This document shows, in pieces, positions 9,020 through 17,502 of a stretch of 64,000 bases of DNA. The translations under genes and the position numbers were made by a program. The stretch is from Treponema medium (GTDB lineage: Bacteria; Spirochaetota; Spirochaetia; Treponematales; Treponemataceae). Positions within the stretch are counted from its first letter, which is position 1. Each line of letters opens with the position of its first letter. The stretch spans positions 1,922,001 to 1,986,000 of the forward strand of contig NZ_CP031393.1 in NCBI RefSeq assembly GCF_017161265.1, written 5' to 3'. Below the pieces are notes generated by a model. That model saw nothing but the letters and a program-made list of their open reading frames with translations, was not told the DNA's origin and did not search any database.

Positions 9020-9868
9020 TTAATTGGTCAGCAAGTAGATGCTCTCTTCAATCAAATTGAAAAAACACGCCTTTTGGAACTCGAATATCTCTGCAGCGGA
9101 AAAGGTATCGCTGAAAATCTCTTCGGTTTCTTTCATCAATGCGCCGACGCTGCGCCGGTCGATGGGGAGCCCTTTTCCGGTTAAGAGGTTTTCAAACTCT
9201 TTACTTTTTATCAGCTGAGTGCCGCCGAACAGTAATTTAACATCGGAAAGCAGGTTTTTCTGCGTACGAGCCATAAATACAAAAGAGGCGGTATCGGCAG
9301 TAATATGACCGATCGGCCCAAGCCGCTTGTAATATGAAATGTTCCATTCTTCAAATGGAACGCGCACGCGGAGGATAATATGCGGGGTATGGCGCAGCAC
9401 ATTGCTGCTTTCGTCGCAATACTGAATGAGCGGCATCCAAAACGTTTCTTTCCGTGTCCGTATTTCGATCTTTGTATCAAGCGCGATTAACGGGATAAGA
9501 CAGGAATTTTGCATAGGCGCTTGTGCGATGTTTCCACCGATAGTTGCAAGCGAGCGGACACCGGGATTTGCCGCAAGGGAAATCGCTTGATAAAGAATTT
9601 GCGGTACGTTTTTTTCTCCCAGTTCTAAAATGGTATTGAGGGTTGCGGCAGCGCCGAAGTCTATGAAGCGTTCCCGTTTTGCGATAGTTTCAAGTTCGGG
9701 AAGATTCTTTAAAAATAAAATCGATTCCGGCAGGAGGAAACGGTCGGTATGACAATCTTTGAGCAATCCGGTGGTGCCGGCAAGCGGAGTAATGTCGGTA
9801 TTGTTCTGCATCAGCGTATACAGCTCCGCCATGTTTTTTGCGGTATTGACGATATAATTATTTTTCAT
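9020..9868 (-). CDS. Molybdenum hydroxylase FAD-binding subunit
   Basis: 282-residue FAD subunit of a xanthine dehydrogenase/CO dehydrogenase-type complex (PCMH-type FAD fold). N-terminal PLAGTTGLL is the first FAD loop and SLATIGGNIAQA the second (T-x-GGN). The C-terminal part matches the CODH flavoprotein C-terminal domain. It takes electrons from the Fe-S subunit and passes them to NAD or another acceptor. Last gene of the large subunit-FeS-FAD operon; its start overlaps the Fe-S gene by 11 bases. Confidence 0.88.
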   Translation of the reverse strand: MKNNYIVNTAKNMAELYTLMQNNTDITPLAGTTGLLKDCHTDRFLLPESILFLKNLPELETIAKRERFIDFGAAATLNTILELGEKNVPQILYQAISLAANPGVRSLATIGGNIAQAPMQNSCLIPLIALDTKIEIRTRKETFWMPLIQYCDESSNVLRHTPHIILRVRVPFEEWNISYYKRLGPIGHITADTASFVFMARTQKNLLSDVKLLFGGTQLIKSKEFENLLTGKGLPIDRRSVGALMKETEEIFSDTFSAAEIFEFQKACFFNLIEESIYLLTN

Positions 9869-10337
9869 GCCGCTTGCCTCTCTTTGATTTGCACACCTGT
9901 TTTAACGCCGCTGTGATTGAAACAATATCGGTACATCGGCACACAGTTCCGATATAGGCATTTCGTATTTGTTCGTCGGTGGGATTCCAGTGTTTTTGCA
10001 CAATACTGTGAGCGGTTAAAAGGGTACCGGCGGAGCAAAAACCGCACAGTGTAATGCCTTCTTTTTCAAACGCGGTGATAATGTCCTTATATTCCTGCGT
10101 AGCGCTAAAGGCTTCAAGTGTAATAATATTTTGTCCTGCTACAGCAAAGATGGGAAGCATACAGGACGGTACCGGATGATTGTTTAATAACACCGTACAG
10201 GAACCGCAGGTACCCTGCATACAGCTTCTCCGTACGCTGAGAATGCCGAAATCCCGCCTTAACACGTCTGATAACCGCTCGTCGGCATCGGCTTCAATAT
10301 CTACCGCTTCGTTATTAAGGTAAAATCGTATCTTCAT
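9858..10337 (-). CDS. Molybdenum hydroxylase (2Fe-2S) subunit
   Basis: 159 residues, the standard small-subunit length. N-terminal plant-ferredoxin-type cluster ligands C39, C44, C47 and C59; C-terminal cluster ligands C98, C101, C133 and C135 (CGFC..CRC). It relays electrons from the molybdopterin centre to the FAD subunit. The ATG is 1 base after the stop of the large-subunit gene, so the two are translationally coupled. Confidence 0.93.
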   Translation of the reverse strand: MKIRFYLNNEAVDIEADADERLSDVLRRDFGILSVRRSCMQGTCGSCTVLLNNHPVPSCMLPIFAVAGQNIITLEAFSATQEYKDIITAFEKEGITLCGFCSAGTLLTAHSIVQKHWNPTDEQIRNAYIGTVCRCTDIVSITAALKQVCKSKRGKRHEK

Positions 10338-10338
10338 G

Positions 10339-12474
10339 TTATTTTTTCCTCGTCAAAGCTTTAAAGAGGTGTTCCCTTCGGATTGGTAACGCATCTATCC
10401 GCGCAGGAACACGCAACAGTATTTGGTTCAACGCTGCAAGGTATGCAGCGGGCAGTATATTCAGCGCAGATGAATCGAACGCGCTCGTCGAATTTCTCCG
10501 TTCAGGAATATCCACGGAAAGGGGTGGCATCTCATTCGGCAGTATCATCCGGTATTCCGAATAGTGAAGAGGTGTATCATCAGTTTCAGCTGAAGGGAGC
10601 GCTTCCTTAGCGGTACGCGATAATGCTGCAGCAATATTTTTACGCAGATAGTTGAGGATCTGTTTTTTTTCGTAGATTTTTCCGGGACGGCATGCGAGCC
10701 ATACTTTCCGGATTTGTATTTCATAGCAAACCGTGTCCATTTCGAGTTCGATAATACAGGCAGCGGGCGTTTTGGAAATAAATGGAACACTGTTTTTGCC
10801 GGTTTCATTTTCTAGCGATGGAACGTTTGACTGTGGAGCATCGAACGGCGGGGCATCGGACTGTGAGCCATCTGCTTGTGGAACATCGAGCGGCGGGGCA
10901 TCGGACTGTGAGACATCCGATTGCGGCGTTCGCGTGCTTTTTAAAATGCTGATCGGGAGCGGATTGCGGAATCGCTGCTCCTGTAGATCGGCTAGGCATT
11001 GCTCAACAAGGGGAAGAACGATACCGGCGGTGTTGCCGGCAGTTGCAGGCCCGGACTCATTCATATCGGCAGTTGTAAGACCTGCAAAGGTAATATCGGA
11101 TTCGGCAATGTCCAGTTTTTTTGCAGCCAGCTTCCTGATGACTTTCTTTAAATTATCCTCCGCCGGTTCCGCTTTAATTGAAAGCTGATTGTGAACATCC
11201 AGCGTCATCTCTGCCGTATACGTGAAATCTGCGGCGCATCCGCTGTATTGAAAGCCTGCGGCCAAGCCGATACCGCGCCATCGTCCATCCCGTTTATCAG
11301 TTTTACCTCGGTTAAAAACATTATACGCGGCATGTTTGCAGATAAAATCGCTTTTGCCGGTTAAGAGTTCAAAGAGATTTGAAAAAACGGCGCTGTAATC
11401 GTCCGGCATATTTTTTATACGCCATTCAGCCGGGGAGAGATTGTAATCCTGAATGATCTTGTTGATGTGGTTTTCTAATGCGTTTGACACATAGTAGTCG
11501 CCCCATCCCTCAAAAATATCAATAAGGCCTTCCGCCGTTTTTGATGCCCGCGCTTCTATCCGATAGTTCGGTACGGTATACGGTCCTAATGCGGCGGCGG
11601 TCATTTGTTTGAGTATATTGCCGATGAGCGGGCAGCAGGTGCCGGCGTTGACAATAATTGAAATCTGCATTGCGTCAATCGAATAAGTGTCTGATAGCGC
11701 CGATTTATGTTCGATAATCATCTCCGGTGTTTTAGGCGCTGCCGCCCTGCTTTCTTCCGCGGATAGATTGAGCGAAACGGTATTCCGCTGCAAAACCGCC
11801 GCAACAGCGCACTGACAGGCAAGGAGGGATGTGTACCATAAAAGCTCGTTGAATGTTTCGCCTGTTTGGGTTGGATGTACGACAACCGCTTCTTCTGCCA
11901 GTCCGGTTGCTTTTGCTACCGCCGTGCGGACGTGAAACGGCCATTGGGTTGGTACATAGACGTCAAGCCCGTCCTCACGGAACACTGTAACGGCGGAAAA
12001 CGGCTCCGAACGGGCAGCATACTGCGAAGTTATTTTAAGCGATGAGAATACGGTTGAAGCGGCTGTTTCAAAGATTGAATCGATATTTCCCGAAGTTCGA
12101 TCTTCCCGTGCAATAATAGGATAATCAAACAGCGTATGCGTCCGTCCTGCCTCAAAACTGTCTTCGGGTATCGGCTCAAGTTCTATTGTGATATCTTTCC
12201 GCAGCGCTTCAAGTGTTGCCGTATTATCGCCGGTAAGGATGCCGACGGCTTGTTCCTTATATTCTATCTCTCCTGCTGCAAAAAGAGGGATCGAGTGTTC
12301 AAATACTTCGATTGTTTTTTGACCGGGAATCTGTGCTGCTCCGTAAAAGGCATATCCTTCGGGTAAGAGCGGCAGATGTACGGCGGAAATGATCCCCGAT
12401 GATACGGGGGCGCGGACAATCACCGCATAGCGCTGCCCCTCAAAGCTCATATCCGAAACAAATTGTTCTATCAT
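10339..12474 (-). CDS. Molybdopterin-binding large subunit, xanthine dehydrogenase-like
   Basis: 711 residues, related to the molybdopterin-binding large subunit of the xanthine dehydrogenase/aldehyde oxidase family. An N-terminal a/b hammerhead-like part (YAVIVRAPVSSGII..AVHLPLLPEGY) precedes cofactor-domain segments (YAARSEPFSAV, GPYTVPNYRIEA, GIGLAAGFQYSG). The sequence is divergent, so the substrate (purine or other heteroaromatic) cannot be assigned. A Ser/Asp/Pro/Gln-rich insert (about 10812-10935) consists of two 15-residue repeats and interrupts the C-terminal half. It heads the three-gene hydroxylase operon on the minus strand, 90 bases after the aminotransferase gene. Confidence 0.75.
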   Translation of the reverse strand: MIEQFVSDMSFEGQRYAVIVRAPVSSGIISAVHLPLLPEGYAFYGAAQIPGQKTIEVFEHSIPLFAAGEIEYKEQAVGILTGDNTATLEALRKDITIELEPIPEDSFEAGRTHTLFDYPIIAREDRTSGNIDSIFETAASTVFSSLKITSQYAARSEPFSAVTVFREDGLDVYVPTQWPFHVRTAVAKATGLAEEAVVVHPTQTGETFNELLWYTSLLACQCAVAAVLQRNTVSLNLSAEESRAAAPKTPEMIIEHKSALSDTYSIDAMQISIIVNAGTCCPLIGNILKQMTAAALGPYTVPNYRIEARASKTAEGLIDIFEGWGDYYVSNALENHINKIIQDYNLSPAEWRIKNMPDDYSAVFSNLFELLTGKSDFICKHAAYNVFNRGKTDKRDGRWRGIGLAAGFQYSGCAADFTYTAEMTLDVHNQLSIKAEPAEDNLKKVIRKLAAKKLDIAESDITFAGLTTADMNESGPATAGNTAGIVLPLVEQCLADLQEQRFRNPLPISILKSTRTPQSDVSQSDAPPLDVPQADGSQSDAPPFDAPQSNVPSLENETGKNSVPFISKTPAACIIELEMDTVCYEIQIRKVWLACRPGKIYEKKQILNYLRKNIAAALSRTAKEALPSAETDDTPLHYSEYRMILPNEMPPLSVDIPERRNSTSAFDSSALNILPAAYLAALNQILLRVPARIDALPIRREHLFKALTRKK
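10847..10912. repeat. 45-bp direct repeat inside hydroxylase large-subunit gene
   Basis: The 21-base block GGCGGGGCATCGGACTGTGA(G) occurs at 10847-10867 and again at 10892-10912, a 45-base period. It encodes imperfect 15-residue units of the form QSDAPPxDxPQxxxS in the minus-strand protein. The in-frame period makes length variation possible without loss of frame. Confidence 0.7.
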
Positions 12475-12564
12475 ATCAAACTTCCTGTCAAAATCCTGCT
12501 TTTTGAAAACTTTGGGAATGCCTCAAAAGTCGGTTCCTTTTTGCCATTCCCCGCGGTATCTTCT

Positions 12565-13746
12565 CTATTTGCGAAACTTTTTTGCGGTATCGATGACCAT
12601 ATCGATGACATACTGCACATCTTCATTAGTCATATCCGGCCAGAACGGAAGGCTGATGCTCTGCGCATAGTGCGCTGCGGCATTGGGGAAGTCCTGTGCG
12701 CGCAGCTCGTACCGTTCTTTCAGGAAGGTCAGTTCAAAGTGGGGGATAAAGTGAACTGAAATACCGAGTCCCCGTTCCTGCAGCGCGCGGGCAAAGTCAT
12801 CCCTGCCGACGGAAAGCGTTTCCGGTACGATGCGGAGGATGTAGAGATGCCACGCATTGCCTTCTCCGTCCGGCGGAACTTGAAAAAAGTCGAGCGGTTT
12901 AAAGGCGCGGGTAAAGCGTTCGGCGATGAGCTTCCGTTTCCGGTAAAACTCTTCCGCTTTTTGCAGCTGTACCCTGCCGATTGCCGATAAGATGTCCGGC
13001 AGGTTGCATTTGTAGCCTTCCGCAACGACATCGTATTGCCAGCTGGCGTGTTTGTCGGTGTAGCGATCCCATATTGTGCGGTTGATACCGTGGGAGCGCA
13101 TCAGCTTAATGCGTTCCGCCGCTTCGGGATTACGGACGCAGATCATACCGCCTTCTCCGGTTGTGATGGTTTTGGTGGCATAAAAAGAGAACACGCCCGC
13201 ATCGCCGAAGGTGCCGCCGTAGCCGTCTGCCGTTTTTGCAGGAAAGGCATGGGCTGCGTCTTCAATAACCGCGACGTTGTATTTCTTTGCAAGGCTGTTA
13301 ATCGCTTTCATATTACAGAGGTTTCCTGCGATATGGATAGGCACAATCGCTTTAATGCTTTTATCCTGCTTGAGTTTATCTTCGATTTTTTCGGGATCGA
13401 TACTGTAGGAATCCGCTTCGATATCCGCATAGACCGCTTCTCCGCCAAGGTGCAAGGCGCTGGTTGCAGTCGATACAAAGGTGTATGGACTGGTGAGTAT
13501 TTTGCTTCCCTTGCCGATTCCGAAGGCTTCCATAGCAAGCATCAATCCGTTTGATGCGGAATTGACCGCAAGCGCATACGGACTGTGTACCATATCGGCA
13601 AACTCTTTTTCAAAGGCGAGCGTTTCCTTGCCGGTCGTCAGCCAGCCTGAGTGCAGCACGCGGATCGCCGCTTCTTCTTCCCTGCGGTCGAACGACGGTC
13701 TAAAAAAGGGTATCTCCCTTGCGGGATTTTGTTCGGGTGTATTCAT
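12565..13746 (-). CDS. DegT/DnrJ/EryC1/StrS family aminotransferase
   Basis: 393 residues, PLP-dependent sugar aminotransferase family. The N-terminus (IPFFRPSFDRREEEAAIRVLHSGWLTTG) is typical. The PLP-binding Asp lies in VIEDAAHA and the Schiff-base Lys is K192 in FYATKTITTGEGG. Relatives aminate UDP- or dTDP-keto-sugars for lipooligosaccharide, O-antigen or pseudaminic acid synthesis. No other sugar-nucleotide genes are adjacent, so the substrate is open. It lies 38 bases downstream of lnt on the same strand. Confidence 0.9.
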   Translation of the reverse strand: MNTPEQNPAREIPFFRPSFDRREEEAAIRVLHSGWLTTGKETLAFEKEFADMVHSPYALAVNSASNGLMLAMEAFGIGKGSKILTSPYTFVSTATSALHLGGEAVYADIEADSYSIDPEKIEDKLKQDKSIKAIVPIHIAGNLCNMKAINSLAKKYNVAVIEDAAHAFPAKTADGYGGTFGDAGVFSFYATKTITTGEGGMICVRNPEAAERIKLMRSHGINRTIWDRYTDKHASWQYDVVAEGYKCNLPDILSAIGRVQLQKAEEFYRKRKLIAERFTRAFKPLDFFQVPPDGEGNAWHLYILRIVPETLSVGRDDFARALQERGLGISVHFIPHFELTFLKERYELRAQDFPNAAAHYAQSISLPFWPDMTNEDVQYVIDMVIDTAKKFRK

Positions 13747-13784
13747 GATTATATCTCCTATAAAAACTTCCGTATCCGATATTA

Positions 13785-15536
13785 CTATTTTTGAAACTGC
13801 GGCCTCTTATCAACCGTGATCAGTTTATCAGTTTTTGCCGTTTTCCGCCGTTTTCTAAACCACGGCTTTTTCCAGAGCTGTTTCCGTTGCCGTTTTCTTC
13901 GTTCGGCAGGGGAGAGCCATTCGAGCGGATGTTCCATATACACCACCGCTTTTTTACAAAACGCGGGGTTGAACCGGTATGCGGTGGCGGAGATGAGCGC
14001 AATTGCTAAGAAAAGCGCAGGAAGCCAGTCCTTCCATTGCGCATAAAAAGTCCGGCGGTAGGGATAGATCGGTACCGAAACGCTCAGGGAATCTGCGGTA
14101 AAGAGCGGAAGGCTCGCGGTAACGGTTCCGACGGGATCGACAACGCAGGTATAGCCGCCGTTGGTAGAGCGGACAAGCGGCGTTCGCAGTTCAATTGCAC
14201 GGAAATAGGCGACGGCAAAATGTTGATATTCCGCGCTCGCCGTTTTTGACCATGAATCATTGGTCAGATTAATTAAGATATTGCTTTTCTGATTATGCAA
14301 ATCGGCACAGAGCGTTGGAAAGGCATCCTCAAAACAGATGGGTGCGGCGAACCGGATATCATTTCCGTTTTGTGCGGTAAACGTCATCGCTTTATATTCC
14401 GTTCCCGGCGCCCATCCCGATGAAAAACCGACCAGCGAGTCAAAAAAACGCTGCACAAACGGATGGTCAATAAAGGGAATGTATTCCGCAAAGCAGATCA
14501 GCTGTATCTTTGAATAGGTGTCGAGCACCGTACCGTCGGGTGCAATGAGATAGACGGCATTCGAGTATTTTTCTCTTTCGGCATCCTGAAAAAGCGGAGA
14601 ACCCGTTAAAATCGGTATATCCATCCGCTGCAAAAAATCGGTGAAGGACTCTTTAAAGGGAAGCTGCCTATAATAATCTTGAAATTGGTCATAGCCGTAT
14701 GCAAGGCTACTCTCGTTCCATACGATAAGATCGGGTTTAACCGGCGATTCGGTAATTGCCTGCTCGGTGAGTTGTTGAGTGTTATAGAGGTTATCAAAAA
14801 ACAGATCGAGACCGGAGACCCACGGGTCGGTGTTTTGCTGCACTAACACAAGATTGAGGTTTTGCTGCGGCGTCCTTTTTTGATATATGCGAAAAAGTCC
14901 GTACCCATTGATCAGCAGCAACAACGCAGCCGTAAATGCCAGCGGTCGTAGCAACGGTCTGCCCTGCGGTTTGGAAAAACCGGCGGTTAATCTTGCCGCT
15001 GCCCTGATTATTTCTGCAAGGAGCGCGGAAATCAATGCAATAAGGAAGGTAATTCCCCATACGCCGGTAATATCGGCTATTTGAATGAGCGGACGCAGCG
15101 ATAGCGTGGTCATCGAAAGGCTGCCCCATGGATAGGCGACAAAGCCGCTGCCCTTAAACCATTCCCAGAGCGTCCATAAACCGGCAAATGCAAAGGGGCG
15201 CAGACTCAATGGTAGTTTCATTCCATAATAGAACCAGTGGCCGAAAAGAAAGCCGAGGAACAAATAAGCGACGCTGGAAGCGCCGAGCGTAAAAATTGCA
15301 AAGTTTTCAAAATATGCCAGCCAAAAACTGGAACACAGGTGGACAAAAGCTATCAGGGCGCCGAACATCAATGCAGTGCGTCTTCGTGTAGGGCTGATGC
15401 AAAATGCGGTATATAACGGTATCAGTGCAATGATACCGAACAGCGCCGATCCGAAATGGAGATATTCATTCGATATTCCTAATGAAAGCAGCACCGCAGA
15501 GCATAAAACCGCTAAAAAAGATGAAATAACCGACAT
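13785..15536 (-). CDS. lnt: Apolipoprotein N-acyltransferase
   Basis: 583 residues. Six or more N-terminal membrane helices lead into a nitrilase-like periplasmic domain with triad E275 (VWNESS), K343 (YSKIQL) and C401 (PICFEDAF), plus the accessory Glu in FAEYIPF (E351). This aligns with the E. coli Lnt triad. It adds the third acyl chain to the N-terminal Cys of lipoproteins, fitting a lipoprotein-rich spirochaete. After the last membrane helix (about 515) there is an unusual basic tail of about 60 residues (RRKRQRKQLWKKPWFRKRRK). Divergent from the GHMP kinase gene, sharing a short intergenic region. Confidence 0.95.
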   Translation of the reverse strand: MSVISSFLAVLCSAVLLSLGISNEYLHFGSALFGIIALIPLYTAFCISPTRRRTALMFGALIAFVHLCSSFWLAYFENFAIFTLGASSVAYLFLGFLFGHWFYYGMKLPLSLRPFAFAGLWTLWEWFKGSGFVAYPWGSLSMTTLSLRPLIQIADITGVWGITFLIALISALLAEIIRAAARLTAGFSKPQGRPLLRPLAFTAALLLLINGYGLFRIYQKRTPQQNLNLVLVQQNTDPWVSGLDLFFDNLYNTQQLTEQAITESPVKPDLIVWNESSLAYGYDQFQDYYRQLPFKESFTDFLQRMDIPILTGSPLFQDAEREKYSNAVYLIAPDGTVLDTYSKIQLICFAEYIPFIDHPFVQRFFDSLVGFSSGWAPGTEYKAMTFTAQNGNDIRFAAPICFEDAFPTLCADLHNQKSNILINLTNDSWSKTASAEYQHFAVAYFRAIELRTPLVRSTNGGYTCVVDPVGTVTASLPLFTADSLSVSVPIYPYRRTFYAQWKDWLPALFLAIALISATAYRFNPAFCKKAVVYMEHPLEWLSPAERRKRQRKQLWKKPWFRKRRKTAKTDKLITVDKRPQFQK

Positions 15537-15563
15537 AATTTTGCAACAATTTAATCATTTTTC

Positions 15564-15592
15564 TTGAATTGTTTCAATATAAGGGATATTAT
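15564..15592 (+). promoter_or_regulatory. Candidate sigma70-type promoter of the GHMP kinase gene
   Basis: TTGAAT (15564-15569), 17-base spacer, TATTAT (15587-15592). The predicted start of transcription falls at about 15599, next to the ATG at 15600, which would make the mRNA leaderless. This is pattern-based only. Confidence 0.4.
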
Positions 15593-15599
15593 AGAGAGT

Positions 15600-16754
15600 A
15601 TGCAGAAGATTCTACCGTTTCATGTAGACGAATATGGAGATGAGCCGGAAGTAACCGTTGCAGTTCCCGGGCGCTTTCACCTTTTAGGCGAACATACATG
15701 GTTTGCACAGGGCAATACGCTTTCGATGGCGATCGATCATTATCTGTATCTTTGTGTTTCAAAAAGGAAAGATTCTAATTATCGCTTCCTTTCTTTGTCG
15801 CTTAAAGAGCGGAAAAAAGTTGCCGCCGCAAACTTGCGGTATCGTAAAGAGGACCGTTGGGCAAATTCGATAAAGGCTGTTATTCTTTCCTTCATGGATC
15901 AAGGGATTGAGATGACAGGGCTCAATTTTACCATCCTTTCCGAAATCCCTGCCGATGCAGGGCTCGGTACGCCGAACGCACTCAAGGTTGCGACGGCAAT
16001 GGCGTTGCGGAAGGTGTTTGCGCCGCGGCTTACGAAGGCTGACCTTGTCGATATTTTGGAAAATGCGAATGTGCAGCACCTTAAAACCTATCCCCACCGT
16101 GCGGATATTTTGTGTGCGCTCTATGCAAAGGCGGGACACTGCATACGGACAAATCACCGGCGGAAGACGGCCGATATTTATCCGTTTCCTATCAGCAACT
16201 ACCGGATCATTTTGACGGATTCTCGGGTTCCCCGTCTGTTGGCACGGGAAGAGCTGAACCATAGAATCCAGGAATGTATGGAAGCCTACGAGCGGGTTAA
16301 AAAGATGCCGGATATTCCCAATGATTTCAGTAAGCTTGCCGAAAGCGATCTTGAAGAGCTTGCCATCCCGGAATCGGTACGGCGGCGGGTACTCTATATT
16401 ATCCGCGAATCGATAAGTGTTGATGACGCTATCGGCGCCTTAAAGAAAAACGATTGGGTGGTGTTTTCGCGTATTGTAACACGCTCTCAAGAGAATTTGC
16501 GCGATCGCTTTGAAATTTCCTGCCCCGAATTGGATTGGCTTGTGAAGCGGGCTATGGAATTTGTCGCTCCCGATATGAACGATATTGTGTGTTCGCGCCT
16601 GACGGGAAGGGGATTCGGCGGATGTACGTACAGTATTTTAAGAGCGGATGATATCCAAACCTATATTGAAAAACTGGGCGACTATGAACGAATTTTCGGA
16701 TTTAAGCCTTTGTATTATAAAGTGAAACCTTCCGGCGGAGTACGCATACTATGA
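15600..16754 (+). CDS. Galactokinase-like GHMP kinase
   Basis: 384 residues from the ATG at 15600; an upstream TTG at 15564 lies in the likely promoter. GHMP-kinase motifs in order: VPGRFHLLGEHTWF near residue 22 (galactokinase has PGRVNLIGEHTDY), the phosphate loop IPADAGLGTPNALK (usual GLSSSAAL) near 115-125, a conserved Asp in YPHRADILCAL where galactokinase has its catalytic Asp, and motif 3 GRGFGGC near the C-terminus. The sugar-binding Asp of GEHTD is Trp here and the SSS of motif 2 is TPN, so substrate specificity may differ from galactose. A TPR gene follows after 12 bases, probably in the same operon. Confidence 0.8.
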   Translation: MQKILPFHVDEYGDEPEVTVAVPGRFHLLGEHTWFAQGNTLSMAIDHYLYLCVSKRKDSNYRFLSLSLKERKKVAAANLRYRKEDRWANSIKAVILSFMDQGIEMTGLNFTILSEIPADAGLGTPNALKVATAMALRKVFAPRLTKADLVDILENANVQHLKTYPHRADILCALYAKAGHCIRTNHRRKTADIYPFPISNYRIILTDSRVPRLLAREELNHRIQECMEAYERVKKMPDIPNDFSKLAESDLEELAIPESVRRRVLYIIRESISVDDAIGALKKNDWVVFSRIVTRSQENLRDRFEISCPELDWLVKRAMEFVAPDMNDIVCSRLTGRGFGGCTYSILRADDIQTYIEKLGDYERIFGFKPLYYKVKPSGGVRIL

Positions 16755-16766
16755 TGGAGAAACGAA

Positions 16767-17435
16767 ATGGATACGGTTCTTAAAGAAGGCATACAGCTCT
16801 ATCGGGAAAATCGGTATGAAGAAGCGCTTGCCGCATTTTTAAAGATATCGTCTAAAGATGTTGAGCTCAATTTCGATTTGGCGTATTATATCGGTCTCTG
16901 TTATGCGAGCCTTTTACAATATGACGATGCGCTTGTCTATTTGGAACAGATTATCACAGCCGGGACCGATATCGCCCGCGTATATCAGTGTCGGCTTATT
17001 CTGGCCTTTATTTATACCAAGACAGGCCGTGCCCGTTTGGCAGAGTTTGAGCTTTCAAAGCTTTTGGATGCAGGATACGATTCTCCGCAGGTGCATACTT
17101 CGATGGCGTATTTGGCGTATGAGCAGGATAAAGTAGACAAGTCTTTGAGTCTTTATGAGAAAGCGCTGGAACTTGATCCGGATAATTCGACGGCGCTTAA
17201 CGGGCTTGGCTACATCCTTGCCGATACCGAAAAAGATTTAACTCGGGCTTTGATTCTGTGTAAAAAAGCGCTCGACGCACAGCCCGATAATCCCGCTTAT
17301 TTGGATTCGCTGGCGTGGACATATTACAAGATGGGCTTTGATACCGAAGCCCGTTCATATATCCAACGGGCGGATGCACAGCTTCCCGGTAACGAAATAA
17401 TTAAGCGCCATCTGCAGCTTATTATGAGCAGATAA
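16767..17435 (+). CDS. Tetratricopeptide repeat protein
   Basis: 222 residues of about five or six TPR units, e.g. AYLAYEQDKVDKSLSLYEKALELDPDN broken by ALNGLGYIL. No signal peptide, so cytoplasmic. The repeats form a protein-protein scaffold; the partner is unknown. Start ATG with GGAG at 16756-16759. It lies between the GHMP kinase and another TPR-containing gene. Confidence 0.85.
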   Translation: MDTVLKEGIQLYRENRYEEALAAFLKISSKDVELNFDLAYYIGLCYASLLQYDDALVYLEQIITAGTDIARVYQCRLILAFIYTKTGRARLAEFELSKLLDAGYDSPQVHTSMAYLAYEQDKVDKSLSLYEKALELDPDNSTALNGLGYILADTEKDLTRALILCKKALDAQPDNPAYLDSLAWTYYKMGFDTEARSYIQRADAQLPGNEIIKRHLQLIMSR

Positions 17436-17502
17436 TTAGGTTCATTGTGAAAGTGGCCGAAGACTTCATGTTTTTAGAAAATTGTTAAAAGGATTAACTA
17501 TC

